Source of the DNA: Henriciella sp.
Lineage (GTDB): Bacteria; Pseudomonadota; Alphaproteobacteria; Caulobacterales; Hyphomonadaceae
Assembly: GCA_013214545.1 (NCBI GenBank)
Contig: JABSQB010000004.1
Location: forward strand, 81,094-145,093
Length of the DNA stretch: 64,000 nucleotides
Direction of reading: 5' to 3'
Below, piece after piece: positions 25,182-32,196 of this stretch. Within the stretch, counting starts at the first letter, position 1. Each line of letters opens with the position of its first letter. Made by a program: the position numbers and the translations under genes. The notes beneath the pieces are model-generated. The model was not told the origin of the DNA, did not search any database, and was given only the letters and a program-made list of their open reading frames with translations.

Positions 25182-25670
25182 CTACGTCGAATATCGCTCG
25201 TTTTGAGCGCTCCAGATGGCCTTCTCCAGCGCATCCTTGAGCGATTTGCGCTCGGTCGGCGTTAAAAACCGCCCAATCACCCAAGCCTGACCGCCATGGG
25301 CAAGTTTAAGCTCGCTTGGCTTGCGCTCCGGAAAATCGAGCCGGACACGTGTAAAAGCGGTGGGCAAATGAGCGGTGCGCGGCGGCTTTCCCGGCTGTTC
25401 ATGCGACAAGTCGATTTGTTCTGCCGTCACTCTGACCCGGGTTTCCTGTTTCAGGTTGCGAAAACTCCAGCGAAACGCAATCCAGATGGCCAGCGCATCC
25501 AGCCCGAAAAACCCAATCACTGGAAACGCGCCCATGGACACGAAGGACAAGCCCGCAATGAAGCTCATCCCAACAATCACCGCCATGACAATGGTAAACG
25601 CCCGCGGGCTGAGCGACCGGTTTGGCGTCAGCGTTGCGTCAAAATAGATGGTGTTCTCGGTTGGCTCCAT
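25182..25670 (-). CDS. DUF2244 family membrane protein
   Basis: This 162-residue protein begins with ENTIYFDATLTPNRSLSPRAF, followed by two hydrophobic segments and a soluble beta-rich C-terminal part ending FLTPTERKSLKDALEKAI. That matches the DUF2244 layout, a family of unknown function common in alphaproteobacteria. I start at ATG 25670; the open frame extends further upstream but looks non-coding. It is divergent from nth, and DUF2244 genes often neighbour nth in this class. Confidence 0.8.
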   Translation of the reverse strand: MEPTENTIYFDATLTPNRSLSPRAFTIVMAVIVGMSFIAGLSFVSMGAFPVIGFFGLDALAIWIAFRWSFRNLKQETRVRVTAEQIDLSHEQPGKPPRTAHLPTAFTRVRLDFPERKPSELKLAHGGQAWVIGRFLTPTERKSLKDALEKAIWSAQNERYST

Positions 25671-25770
25671 GCTCGGAAGTATAGGCCAAATCTTGCCCGC
25701 GGCGACAAGCGCGGCGGGTGGTCGCAAGAATCGGATTTCCAGCTTGTTGGAACTGCCCTAGATATCCCCC

Positions 25771-26496
25771 ATGACCGCGACAAAGACAAAACCTAAGCGC
25801 AAGCGTGCCCCGCGCACCTTTGGTAAGGAGAAGGCCGCCGAGCTTTATGCCGAGCTGGCCAAGGTACGCCCAGATCCGAAGACTGAGCTAGATTTCGTCA
25901 ATCCATACACGTTGGTGGTCGCTGTCGCGCTGTCGGCCCAGGCGACGGATGTCGGGGTCAACAAAGCCACCAAAGAACTGTTCAAGATTGCCGATACGCC
26001 GGAAAAGATGCTGGCGCTCGGCCTTGCGGGGGTGGAGCAGCACGTGAAGACGATCGGCCTTTGGCGCAACAAGGCCAAGAATGTCATCGCGCTCAGTCAG
26101 ATGATCCTGGACGAGTTTGGTGGAGAGGTGCCGCAAACTCGTGAAGAGCTGGTGCGCTTGCCAGGGGTCGGTCGAAAGACCGCCAATGTCGTGTTGAACG
26201 AGGCGTTCGGGCAGCCGACTATTGCCGTCGACACGCATATCTTCCGCGTCTCCAACCGCACGGGCCTCGCCCCAGGCAAGGACCCAGATCAGGTGGAGGC
26301 GAGCCTGGAACGCACCACGCCGGATGAATACAAGCTCGGCGCGCATCACTGGCTGATCCTGCACGGTCGCTACACGTGTGTCGCCCGCAAGCCAAAATGC
26401 TGGGACTGCTCGATCCGGCATTTGTGCAAGTTCAAGGAAAAAACGCCGGATCCGGCCAAGACCTCGTCGCTGGGACCGAAAACGCCGAAGGGCTGA
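25771..26496 (+). CDS. nth: Endonuclease III (DNA glycosylase/AP lyase)
   Basis: This 241-residue enzyme removes oxidised pyrimidines and cuts the abasic site in base excision repair. The helix-hairpin-helix with catalytic Lys is LPGVGRKTANVVLNEAFG, and the catalytic Asp follows in IAVDTHIFRVSNR. The four cysteines of the [4Fe-4S] cluster are in CVARKPKCWDCSIRHLC (C-x6-C-x2-C-x5-C). The N-terminal 25 residues are basic and extend beyond the E. coli protein, as does a short C-terminal tail. Confidence 0.96.
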   Translation: MTATKTKPKRKRAPRTFGKEKAAELYAELAKVRPDPKTELDFVNPYTLVVAVALSAQATDVGVNKATKELFKIADTPEKMLALGLAGVEQHVKTIGLWRNKAKNVIALSQMILDEFGGEVPQTREELVRLPGVGRKTANVVLNEAFGQPTIAVDTHIFRVSNRTGLAPGKDPDQVEASLERTTPDEYKLGAHHWLILHGRYTCVARKPKCWDCSIRHLCKFKEKTPDPAKTSSLGPKTPKG

Positions 26497-26648
26497 TACT
26501 GGACGGACGTGCCCAAAATTCAGATCTGAACTCCGAATAAATAGAAATGATCCGTTGCTCGCGCAGTCTGCGGGAGCTTAATGCCAAATGACGCATTCTA
26601 CTTGCGAATACTTTGGCGTACGCCTCTCATCTCAGTACGGAGATGAGA

Positions 26649-26921
26649 ATGTGGAGCGCGGAACTCAACCAATTTCTTGAATTGGCTTCAAAATACTACG
26701 GCACCGACTGGGCGGCGATGTGCTTCACTTTCATTCAGCTTTATCTTTTGGGAAACGGCAAGAGAATCGGGTTCGTTTTCGGCATATTTGCCACGCTCAG
26801 TTGGACAGCGTTCGGTATCATGGCCGGAAGCATTGCAAACCCGATCGCAAATTCGATTTTCTTGGTGATGAACATTCGCGGGCTTCTGAAGTGGACGGAG
26901 ATGGAGGCCGAAACGGAATAA
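26649..26921 (+). CDS. Small membrane protein with one PQ-loop/SWEET-like repeat
   Basis: This is a protein of about 90 residues. After MWSAELNQFLELAS it has three hydrophobic segments, including GKRIGFVFGIFATLSWTAFG and ANSIFLVMNIRGLLKW. That spacing resembles one three-helix PQ-loop/semi-SWEET unit or the end of PnuC-like transporters, so it may work as a dimer. The assignment is tentative. GGAG lies 8 bp before ATG 26649, making this the best start. Local base composition is slightly more AT-rich than that of neighbours. The 150 bp before it hold nothing I recognise. Confidence 0.55.
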   Translation: MWSAELNQFLELASKYYGTDWAAMCFTFIQLYLLGNGKRIGFVFGIFATLSWTAFGIMAGSIANPIANSIFLVMNIRGLLKWTEMEAETE

Positions 26922-27036
26922 ATCCGCGCTCACTCTATCCGTCGAGCTGGTGTCCACATCTGCCGCTCCAGTTCCATCTCACCTTCATCTACGATCCGCC
27001 TTGCCAGCCGCCTGCCCTGCGTCTTAGAAGCCTCCT

Positions 27037-27795
27037 ATGCTCAAGACCCGCATCATTCCCTGCCTCGATGTCAAAGATGGCCGTACTGTCAAAGGCGTGA
27101 ACTTTGTCGATCTGCGCGATGCCGGCGATCCGGTGGCGCTGGCCAAGGCTTATGATACCCAAGGCGCCGATGAACTTTGCTTTCTCGACATCACCGCCAG
27201 CCATGAAGGTCGCGGGACGCTGCGCGATGTCGTCAGCGCGACGGCAGAGCAGTGCTTTATGCCGCTGACCGTCGGCGGTGGCGTGCGCAGCGCGGAGAAT
27301 ATGGTGCAGCTGCTGCGGGCAGGTGCTGACAAAGTCGCGATCAATTCTGCGGCGGTCGCCGATCCAGACGTGATCTCCAGCTGCGCCGCCAAGGCAGGTA
27401 GCCAATGCGTGGTCGTTGCAATTGATGCCAGAAAGACGGGTGACCACTGGGAAATCTTCACGCATGGGGGGCGCAAGCCGACCGGGATTGATGCGGTTGA
27501 GTTTGCCAAGCTCGCGCAATCCAAGGGCGCGGGCGAAATTCTGCTGACCAGCATGGACAAGGACGGCACCAAATCCGGCTTTGACCTCCCGCTGACCAAG
27601 GCGGTGACCGATGCTGTGAGCATTCCGGTGATTGCCAGCGGCGGCGCAGGTAGCGCCGAAGATCTTGCCCCGGCCGTACTCGAAGCGGGCGCCAATGCGG
27701 TTCTCGCCGCATCGATCTTCCATTTTGGTGAAGTCACTTTAGAACAGGCCCGCGCTGCACTCACCGCTGCTGGTGCGCCGGTTCGACCGATTTAG
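27037..27795 (+). CDS. hisF: Imidazole glycerol phosphate synthase, cyclase subunit
   Basis: HisF forms the imidazole ring of histidine with ammonia from HisH. The (beta/alpha)8 barrel has catalytic Asp11 ([15 protein letters not shown]) and Asp130 (VVVAIDARK), plus phosphate loops LTVGGGVRS and [12 protein letters not shown]. At 252 residues it is standard. hisE follows after 19 bp, but the usual partners hisB, hisH and hisA are not upstream, where an unrelated membrane protein lies instead. Confidence 0.97.
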   Translation: MLKTRIIPCLDVKDGRTVKGVNFVDLRDAGDPVALAKAYDTQGADELCFLDITASHEGRGTLRDVVSATAEQCFMPLTVGGGVRSAENMVQLLRAGADKVAINSAAVADPDVISSCAAKAGSQCVVVAIDARKTGDHWEIFTHGGRKPTGIDAVEFAKLAQSKGAGEILLTSMDKDGTKSGFDLPLTKAVTDAVSIPVIASGGAGSAEDLAPAVLEAGANAVLAASIFHFGEVTLEQARAALTAAGAPVRPI

Positions 27796-27814
27796 AAGCC
27801 TTTTGGAGATTCAG

Positions 27815-28165
27815 ATGACAGACAAACCGCTCGGCAATGCCGACGATCTTGCCGGCCTGATCGCTTATCTGGCTGAAACGGTGGACAGCCGGGTCGGCGG
27901 CGACCCGAAAGATTCTTATACGGCGAAACTGCTCCAAAAAGGCCCGCTGCATTGCGGCAAGAAGATTGCCGAGGAAGGGGCTGAGCTGGCGCTGGCACTC
28001 GCCGCTGAAGGCAGGAGCGAGAGTGCTTCAGAAGCTGCGGACCTGATCTATCACATGCTGGTTGGCCTGCGTTCTAAGGGCGTGAGCCTGGACCAGGTGG
28101 CTGCGGCGCTGCGCAAAAGACAGGGGATTTCCGGGCTGGAAGAAAAAGCGGCGCGGCCTGAATAG
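27815..28165 (+). CDS. hisE: Phosphoribosyl-ATP pyrophosphatase
   Basis: HisE hydrolyses phosphoribosyl-ATP to phosphoribosyl-AMP in histidine synthesis. This 116-residue all-helical protein has the MazG-like motif KKIAEEGAELALALAAEG and ASEAADLIYHMLVGL. The start is ATG 27815, after TTGGAGA, 19 bp from hisF. It is a separate protein, not fused to HisI. Confidence 0.93.
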   Translation: MTDKPLGNADDLAGLIAYLAETVDSRVGGDPKDSYTAKLLQKGPLHCGKKIAEEGAELALALAAEGRSESASEAADLIYHMLVGLRSKGVSLDQVAAALRKRQGISGLEEKAARPE

Positions 28166-28222
28166 GCCTGACGGACACCTGTGTTGATTGCGGGTCGCGA
28201 CCACTTCGCCTATATCATCCAC

Positions 28223-28600
28223 ATGCTCCGTGCATTCACTTCTGTGCTTTGGCTCATCGCCGCGCTCGCTCTCGGGTTCGAGACCGTTGCACAACCATGT
28301 GATCTGCGGGCCGAAGTCACCTCGCCTCAGACGCACGAGATGATGGCCGATATGCCCTGTCATGACGGCATGATGATGCCAGAAAAGACCGATGCTGCGA
28401 CTTCAGACGCTCCGGATCACGACAGGCCCAATCATGACAATCCGGCCTGTTGCTGCGCTGCGTTGCTGGGCAATGGAGTCACCGCAGATGCGCCACATCT
28501 CGGCCAGCCTGTGCCAGGCCTGACGCTTTGGGCCATGCCGCTGCCGGACAATGCCAATTCCATTCTGCTTGAGTATGAACCGCCGCCGCCGCGGGCCTGA
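28223..28600 (+). CDS. Exported Met/His/Cys-rich protein, putative metal binder
   Basis: A signal peptide (MLRAFTSVLWLIAALALGF) leads to a mature part with clustered soft-metal ligands: MMADMPCHDGMMMPE, then DHDRPNHDNPACCCAALL. The extreme C terminus EPPPPRA resembles that of small exported proteins encoded at the start of heavy-metal efflux loci; this comparison is from memory and is weak. It could bind copper, silver or mercury in the periplasm. It opens a four-gene cassette (28.2-30.0 kb). The frame is open to TTG 28181; I prefer ATG 28223 because it gives the signal peptide. No good ribosome site is seen. Confidence 0.65.
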   Translation: MLRAFTSVLWLIAALALGFETVAQPCDLRAEVTSPQTHEMMADMPCHDGMMMPEKTDAATSDAPDHDRPNHDNPACCCAALLGNGVTADAPHLGQPVPGLTLWAMPLPDNANSILLEYEPPPPRA

Positions 28601-28638
28601 TCCTGAAACTTTAGGATCAACTCAAACAGGACTCACAA

Positions 28639-29286
28639 ATGAAATCCCTCCAATATGCAGGCGTCACGCTTGCGATTGGCCTTGCCATAGCCGCCCCTGC
28701 GGCGGAGGCGCGACCGGTCTCATATCCGGGCGGGTGGACGGTCATGCAGATGAATAATGGCGATATGGCGTCGCTTCATGTTCATTACTCCCCCACCTTC
28801 ACCGACTCGATCGGGCTCTATTCAGAGCGCAATTGGGGCGAGGACTGGCATTTTACCGGCATTCAGTACAATCGCCTGGTCAAGCGCTGGAACACGCCGA
28901 ATTCGCAAGCCAATCTCTATTTCAAAGCCGCAGCTGGCCAGGCCGATCCGTTCAGCGATGGCGCCAATGTCGAAGCCGCTGGCTTCGTCGGTGTTGGGAC
29001 CGATTGGGAGACGCGCCGATGGTTCGTCTCTTATGAGGGCCGGGCCTACGATCTCGGCTTTGATCAGGATGCCCGCCAATCCGCCCGTGTGGGGGTCGCT
29101 CCCTACATCGGCGATTACGGCGATCTGCACACCTGGCTCATGCTTCAGGTTGAAAACCAGCCCGAAGCCGAAACCCCAACAACGCTCACCCCATTGGTGC
29201 GCTTTTTCTATGACGTTCAGATGCTCGAAATCGGTTATGCACCGGAAACGGAAGAGCTGATGCTGAACTGGATTGTCCGATTTTAG
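28639..29286 (+). CDS. Predicted outer-membrane beta-barrel protein of the metal cassette
   Basis: A 215-residue protein with a signal peptide (ending PAAEA). The mature part shows alternating hydrophobic/polar strands and many aromatic girdle residues (DSIGLYSERNWGEDWHFTGI, ETRRWFVSYEGRAYDLGF). It ends in LNWIVRF, with the C-terminal Phe typical of outer-membrane barrels. I do not recognise a named family. It lies 38 bp after the Met/His/Cys-rich protein and 15 bp before the HMA protein, implying a shared transcript. A role in metal passage or sensing at the outer membrane is inference. Confidence 0.6.
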   Translation: MKSLQYAGVTLAIGLAIAAPAAEARPVSYPGGWTVMQMNNGDMASLHVHYSPTFTDSIGLYSERNWGEDWHFTGIQYNRLVKRWNTPNSQANLYFKAAAGQADPFSDGANVEAAGFVGVGTDWETRRWFVSYEGRAYDLGFDQDARQSARVGVAPYIGDYGDLHTWLMLQVENQPEAETPTTLTPLVRFFYDVQMLEIGYAPETEELMLNWIVRF

Positions 29287-29301
29287 GAAGGAACAGGACA
29301 G

Positions 29302-29631
29302 ATGAAACTTATCAAACTCGCCCTCGCGACGACAACAATTGCCTTTGCAGCGCCTATCGCCACTGCGCAGGACGCGGCCACCGACACCGCAATAAGCGCT
29401 CAGACCATGGTCAACGTCAAGGTGAATGGCATGGTTTGCGATTTCTGCGCCCGCGCTGTGACCAAAGTCTTCGGCAAGCAGGAGGCGGTTGAAAACGTCC
29501 ATGTCGACCTCGACAATGGCGAAATCCACGTGACGCTGAAACCTGGCGCGGCGCTCAGCGATGAGACCGTCGCGGATCTGGTCAAGAAATCGGGCTACGA
29601 CCTGGTCGCGATTGAAAGAGAGACCGCATGA
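29302..29631 (+). CDS. Periplasmic heavy-metal-associated (HMA/MerP-like) protein
   Basis: This 109-residue protein has a signal peptide (ending ATAQD) and one HMA domain with the metal-binding pair Cys46-x-x-Cys49 in VNGMVCDFCARAVTKVF. MerP and CopZ proteins share this ferredoxin-like fold and carry Hg(II) or Cu(I). The downstream membrane gene overlaps it by 4 bp (ATGA), so the two are translationally coupled, as merP and merT partners often are. The metal is not determined. Confidence 0.82.
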   Translation: MKLIKLALATTTIAFAAPIATAQDAATDTAISAQTMVNVKVNGMVCDFCARAVTKVFGKQEAVENVHVDLDNGEIHVTLKPGAALSDETVADLVKKSGYDLVAIERETA

Positions 29632-30032
29632 CCGCAATACAGGAGGAGGTGAAGAGTCCAAGCGTCCTGCCCGCGACGCTGGCTTTGTTCACCTCTGCGA
29701 CCACACTGATCTGCTGCGCGTTGCCAGCCATGCTGGTTATGGTCGGGATGGGCGCGGTCTGGTCAGGGGTGATTGGCGCAGTGCCGGGTATTACCTGGTT
29801 CGGGGCCAATAAGAGTCTTGTCTTCGGCGTGACGGGCCTGGTGCTCGCCGCGTCCGGCGCCTGGCAATGGCATGCGCGTAAACTGCCCTGCCCCGCTGAT
29901 CCGTTGAAAGCCCGGGCTTGCACGCGCCTGCGCCGGATCAGCTGGACTCTTTGGGGCATCAGCGTTGCCGCATTCTGCATTGGCGGTTTTTTTGCTTTTT
30001 TCCCTGGTTTCGCAGCCACCCTGTTCCTCTAG
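29628..30032 (+). CDS. MerT-like inner-membrane metal transport protein
   Basis: This 134-residue protein has three hydrophobic segments. A vicinal pair Cys29-Cys30 sits in the first (TTLICCALPAML) and another pair, Cys88 and Cys98 (KLPCPADPLKARAC), in the loop before the last. That is the arrangement of mercuric transporter MerT, which receives the metal from MerP. The start ATG overlaps the end of the HMA gene. No mercuric reductase, lyase or MerR gene is in the window, so mercury may not be the metal; copper is an alternative. Confidence 0.7.
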   Translation: MTAIQEEVKSPSVLPATLALFTSATTLICCALPAMLVMVGMGAVWSGVIGAVPGITWFGANKSLVFGVTGLVLAASGAWQWHARKLPCPADPLKARACTRLRRISWTLWGISVAAFCIGGFFAFFPGFAATLFL

Positions 30033-30096
30033 GGCAGAACTGGACAAAACGCCGTCGGGCGTTCACCGTTTGCGGCAAACAGACGGAGGATGCCCG

Positions 30097-30537
30097 ATGG
30101 CAAACCAGCACGATGTGCCCGTGAAGGGTTATCAACCGCAGCTGCAATCCTGGTTCGATTACATGATGGAAGGCCATGATCGCAGTCTGCTATGGGACAT
30201 GCTGCATCCCGATGTCGTCTTCCGCAGCCCCGTGGTGCACACGCCGCAAGAAGGCCGGGAGATTACGTTTGCTTATCTCTCTGCGGCTGGAAACACGCTC
30301 GGCAATGGCACGTTTAAATATACCCGCGTGTTCGATTGCGGACAGAAGGCCGTGCTCGAGTTTGAGAACGAAATGGACGGCATTCAAGTCAACGGCATCG
30401 ACATGATCGAATGGGATGAAGACGGCAAGATCATCGATTTCAAGGTCATGGTCCGTCCGCTCAAAGGCATGCAGGTCGTGCATGCTGCCATGGGCAAGAT
30501 GCTGGCTCAGATGCAGGCCGAGAAAGAGAACGCTTGA
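30097..30537 (+). CDS. NTF2-like/SnoaL-fold protein
   Basis: This 146-residue protein has the NTF2-like cone fold pattern: LLWDMLHPDVVFRSPVVHTPQEG, a central EFENEMDGIQVNGIDM and the terminal strand IIDFKVMVRPLKGMQV. Such proteins may be ketosteroid-isomerase-like enzymes or small-ligand binders, and nothing here fixes the activity. GGAGGA precedes ATG 30097, giving a firm start. The downstream acetyltransferase starts in its stop codon region (TTGA overlap). Confidence 0.7.
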   Translation: MANQHDVPVKGYQPQLQSWFDYMMEGHDRSLLWDMLHPDVVFRSPVVHTPQEGREITFAYLSAAGNTLGNGTFKYTRVFDCGQKAVLEFENEMDGIQVNGIDMIEWDEDGKIIDFKVMVRPLKGMQVVHAAMGKMLAQMQAEKENA

Positions 30538-31070
30538 ATCCGCCCACCCTGCTGACCGCGCGCCTTAGCCTCAAACCTGCCGAGGTATCCGACTATGCCG
30601 AGGTCGCGACAATGTGGGCAGATGAGTCCGTCGTACGCTTCATTGGTGGTCAAACGCGCGACGCGCAAGACGCCTGGTTCGCTCAACTGCGCAATCGGGG
30701 CATGTGGCCGCTTCTCGGATATGGCTATTGGGTCATTCGGGAGCGGCGGACGGAGACTTTCGTTGGTGAGGTCGGATTTGCCGATTTCAAACGTGGTATC
30801 GAACCGGACATTTCGGGGCGACCGGAAGCGGGCTGGGTTCTGGCTGAAACAGGTTGGGGAAAAGGCTATGCGAGCGAGGCTGTCAAAGCCGCACATGATT
30901 GGCTGGATGAGATTATTCCCGGGCGCTCCACGTGTATTATCGAGCCTGATAATGTTGCCTCGATCCGGGTCGCCGAAAAGGTTGGTTACAGCGAAATAGG
31001 CCCAACCGACTATCGCGGCGCACCGGTTCTGCTGTTTGAGCGGTTCAGCCCGGGGACAGGAAAAGGCTAG
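30534..31070 (+). CDS. GNAT acetyltransferase, RimJ/RimL-like
   Basis: This 178-residue protein begins LLTARLSLKPAEVSDY, and its acetyl-CoA loop is ETGWGKGYASEAVKAAHDW (GxGKGYA variant), followed by EPDNVASIRVAEKVGY. These are the marks of the RimJ/RimL-like GNAT subgroup, which modifies proteins or small amines. It starts with TTG at 30534, overlapping the NTF2-like stop, so coupling is likely. The acceptor is unknown. Confidence 0.83.
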   Translation: MNPPTLLTARLSLKPAEVSDYAEVATMWADESVVRFIGGQTRDAQDAWFAQLRNRGMWPLLGYGYWVIRERRTETFVGEVGFADFKRGIEPDISGRPEAGWVLAETGWGKGYASEAVKAAHDWLDEIIPGRSTCIIEPDNVASIRVAEKVGYSEIGPTDYRGAPVLLFERFSPGTGKG

Positions 31071-31102
31071 CGATTTGCGCGAACCAGGGCTATTTAGGCC
31101 TC

Positions 31103-32065
31103 ATGGTTACGACATATCTCGACTTCGAAAAGCCGCTCGCCGAGCTTGAGACCAAGATCGCCGAGCTGGAAGCCGTTGCTGCCCAGGAAGGCGGCCCACA
31201 GATCAATGAAGAGCTGAAAAAGCTGAAAGAGAAAGCAGCCAAACAGCTGAAAGACACCTATTCCTCGCTCAATCCATGGCGCAAGACGCAGGTCGCCCGG
31301 CATCCGGAGCGCCCCCACTTTACCGACTATATCGAGCATCTGTTCGAGGATTTTCAGGAGCTCGCCGGGGACCGCGTGTTTGGCAATGATGAGGCCGTCA
31401 TTGGCGGCCTGGCTACATTTAACGGTCAATCCGTCGTCATTATCGGCCATGAAAAAGGCCGCACCACGGAAAGCCGCCTGAAGCATAATTTTGGCATGGC
31501 CCACCCTGAAGGCTATCGCAAAGCGGTTCGCTTAATGGACCTTGCAGACCGCTTTGGCCTGCCTGTGATTACCTTTGTCGATACTTCTGGCGCGTTTCCG
31601 GGCAAGGCCGGGGAAGAGCGTGGACAGGCCGAGGCGATCGCGCGCTCGACGGAACGCTGCCTCACCCTGAACGTGCCCATGATTTCGCTGATCATCGGCG
31701 AAGGCGGCTCAGGCGGCGCGATTGCGATTGCTGCGGCCAACCATGTCCTGATGATGGAACATTCGATCTATTCCGTGATCTCACCGGAAGGTTGCGCCTC
31801 GATCCTGTATCGCGACGCCGCCAAGGCCAAGGACGCCGCCGAAGCGATGAAGATTACCGCTGGCGACCTGAAGAAACTGAAAGTCGTTGACGGCGTGATC
31901 AAGGAGCCTGTCGGCGGCGCTCACCGCGCGCCGGAGAAAGCCATTCGCGCCGCCGGCAAGGCGATCGACAAAGCGCTGCAGACCCTGTCAGATCTCAGCC
32001 CACAGGAGCTCAAGGCCCAGCGTCGCGAACGCTTCTATGCGATCGGGCGCGAAGGCCTGAACTAA
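31103..32065 (+). CDS. accA: Acetyl-CoA carboxylase carboxyltransferase alpha subunit
   Basis: AccA pairs with AccD to carboxylate acetyl-CoA to malonyl-CoA in fatty-acid synthesis. This 320-residue protein has the N-terminal coiled helix (YLDFEKPLAELETKIAELE), RHPERPHFTDYI, GHEKGRTTESRLKHNFGM, the oxyanion region DTSGAFPGKAGEERGQAEAI and SVISPEGCASILYRD. It is of standard length. Unlike many genomes, no other fatty-acid gene is adjacent. A terminator lies 83 bp downstream. Confidence 0.96.
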   Translation: MVTTYLDFEKPLAELETKIAELEAVAAQEGGPQINEELKKLKEKAAKQLKDTYSSLNPWRKTQVARHPERPHFTDYIEHLFEDFQELAGDRVFGNDEAVIGGLATFNGQSVVIIGHEKGRTTESRLKHNFGMAHPEGYRKAVRLMDLADRFGLPVITFVDTSGAFPGKAGEERGQAEAIARSTERCLTLNVPMISLIIGEGGSGGAIAIAAANHVLMMEHSIYSVISPEGCASILYRDAAKAKDAAEAMKITAGDLKKLKVVDGVIKEPVGGAHRAPEKAIRAAGKAIDKALQTLSDLSPQELKAQRRERFYAIGREGLN

Positions 32066-32147
32066 GCTCAACCGCTACGCGCGGGTTCTTCCGAACTCTA
32101 ACATGCGTAGGGTTCAGTTGAGAGCAGCAACCTTAGACGAAACAAAA

Positions 32148-32173
32148 AAAGGGCGACCCGAGGGTCGCCCTTT
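32148..32173. terminator. Bidirectional terminator between accA and the TonB receptor gene
   Basis: AAAGGGCGACC pairs with GGTCGCCCTTT around a 4-nt CGAG loop. An A-run to the left and TTT to the right make it usable in both directions for the two convergent genes. Confidence 0.9.
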
Positions 32174-32196
32174 CTGATTTGGATTTGATCCAGCGT

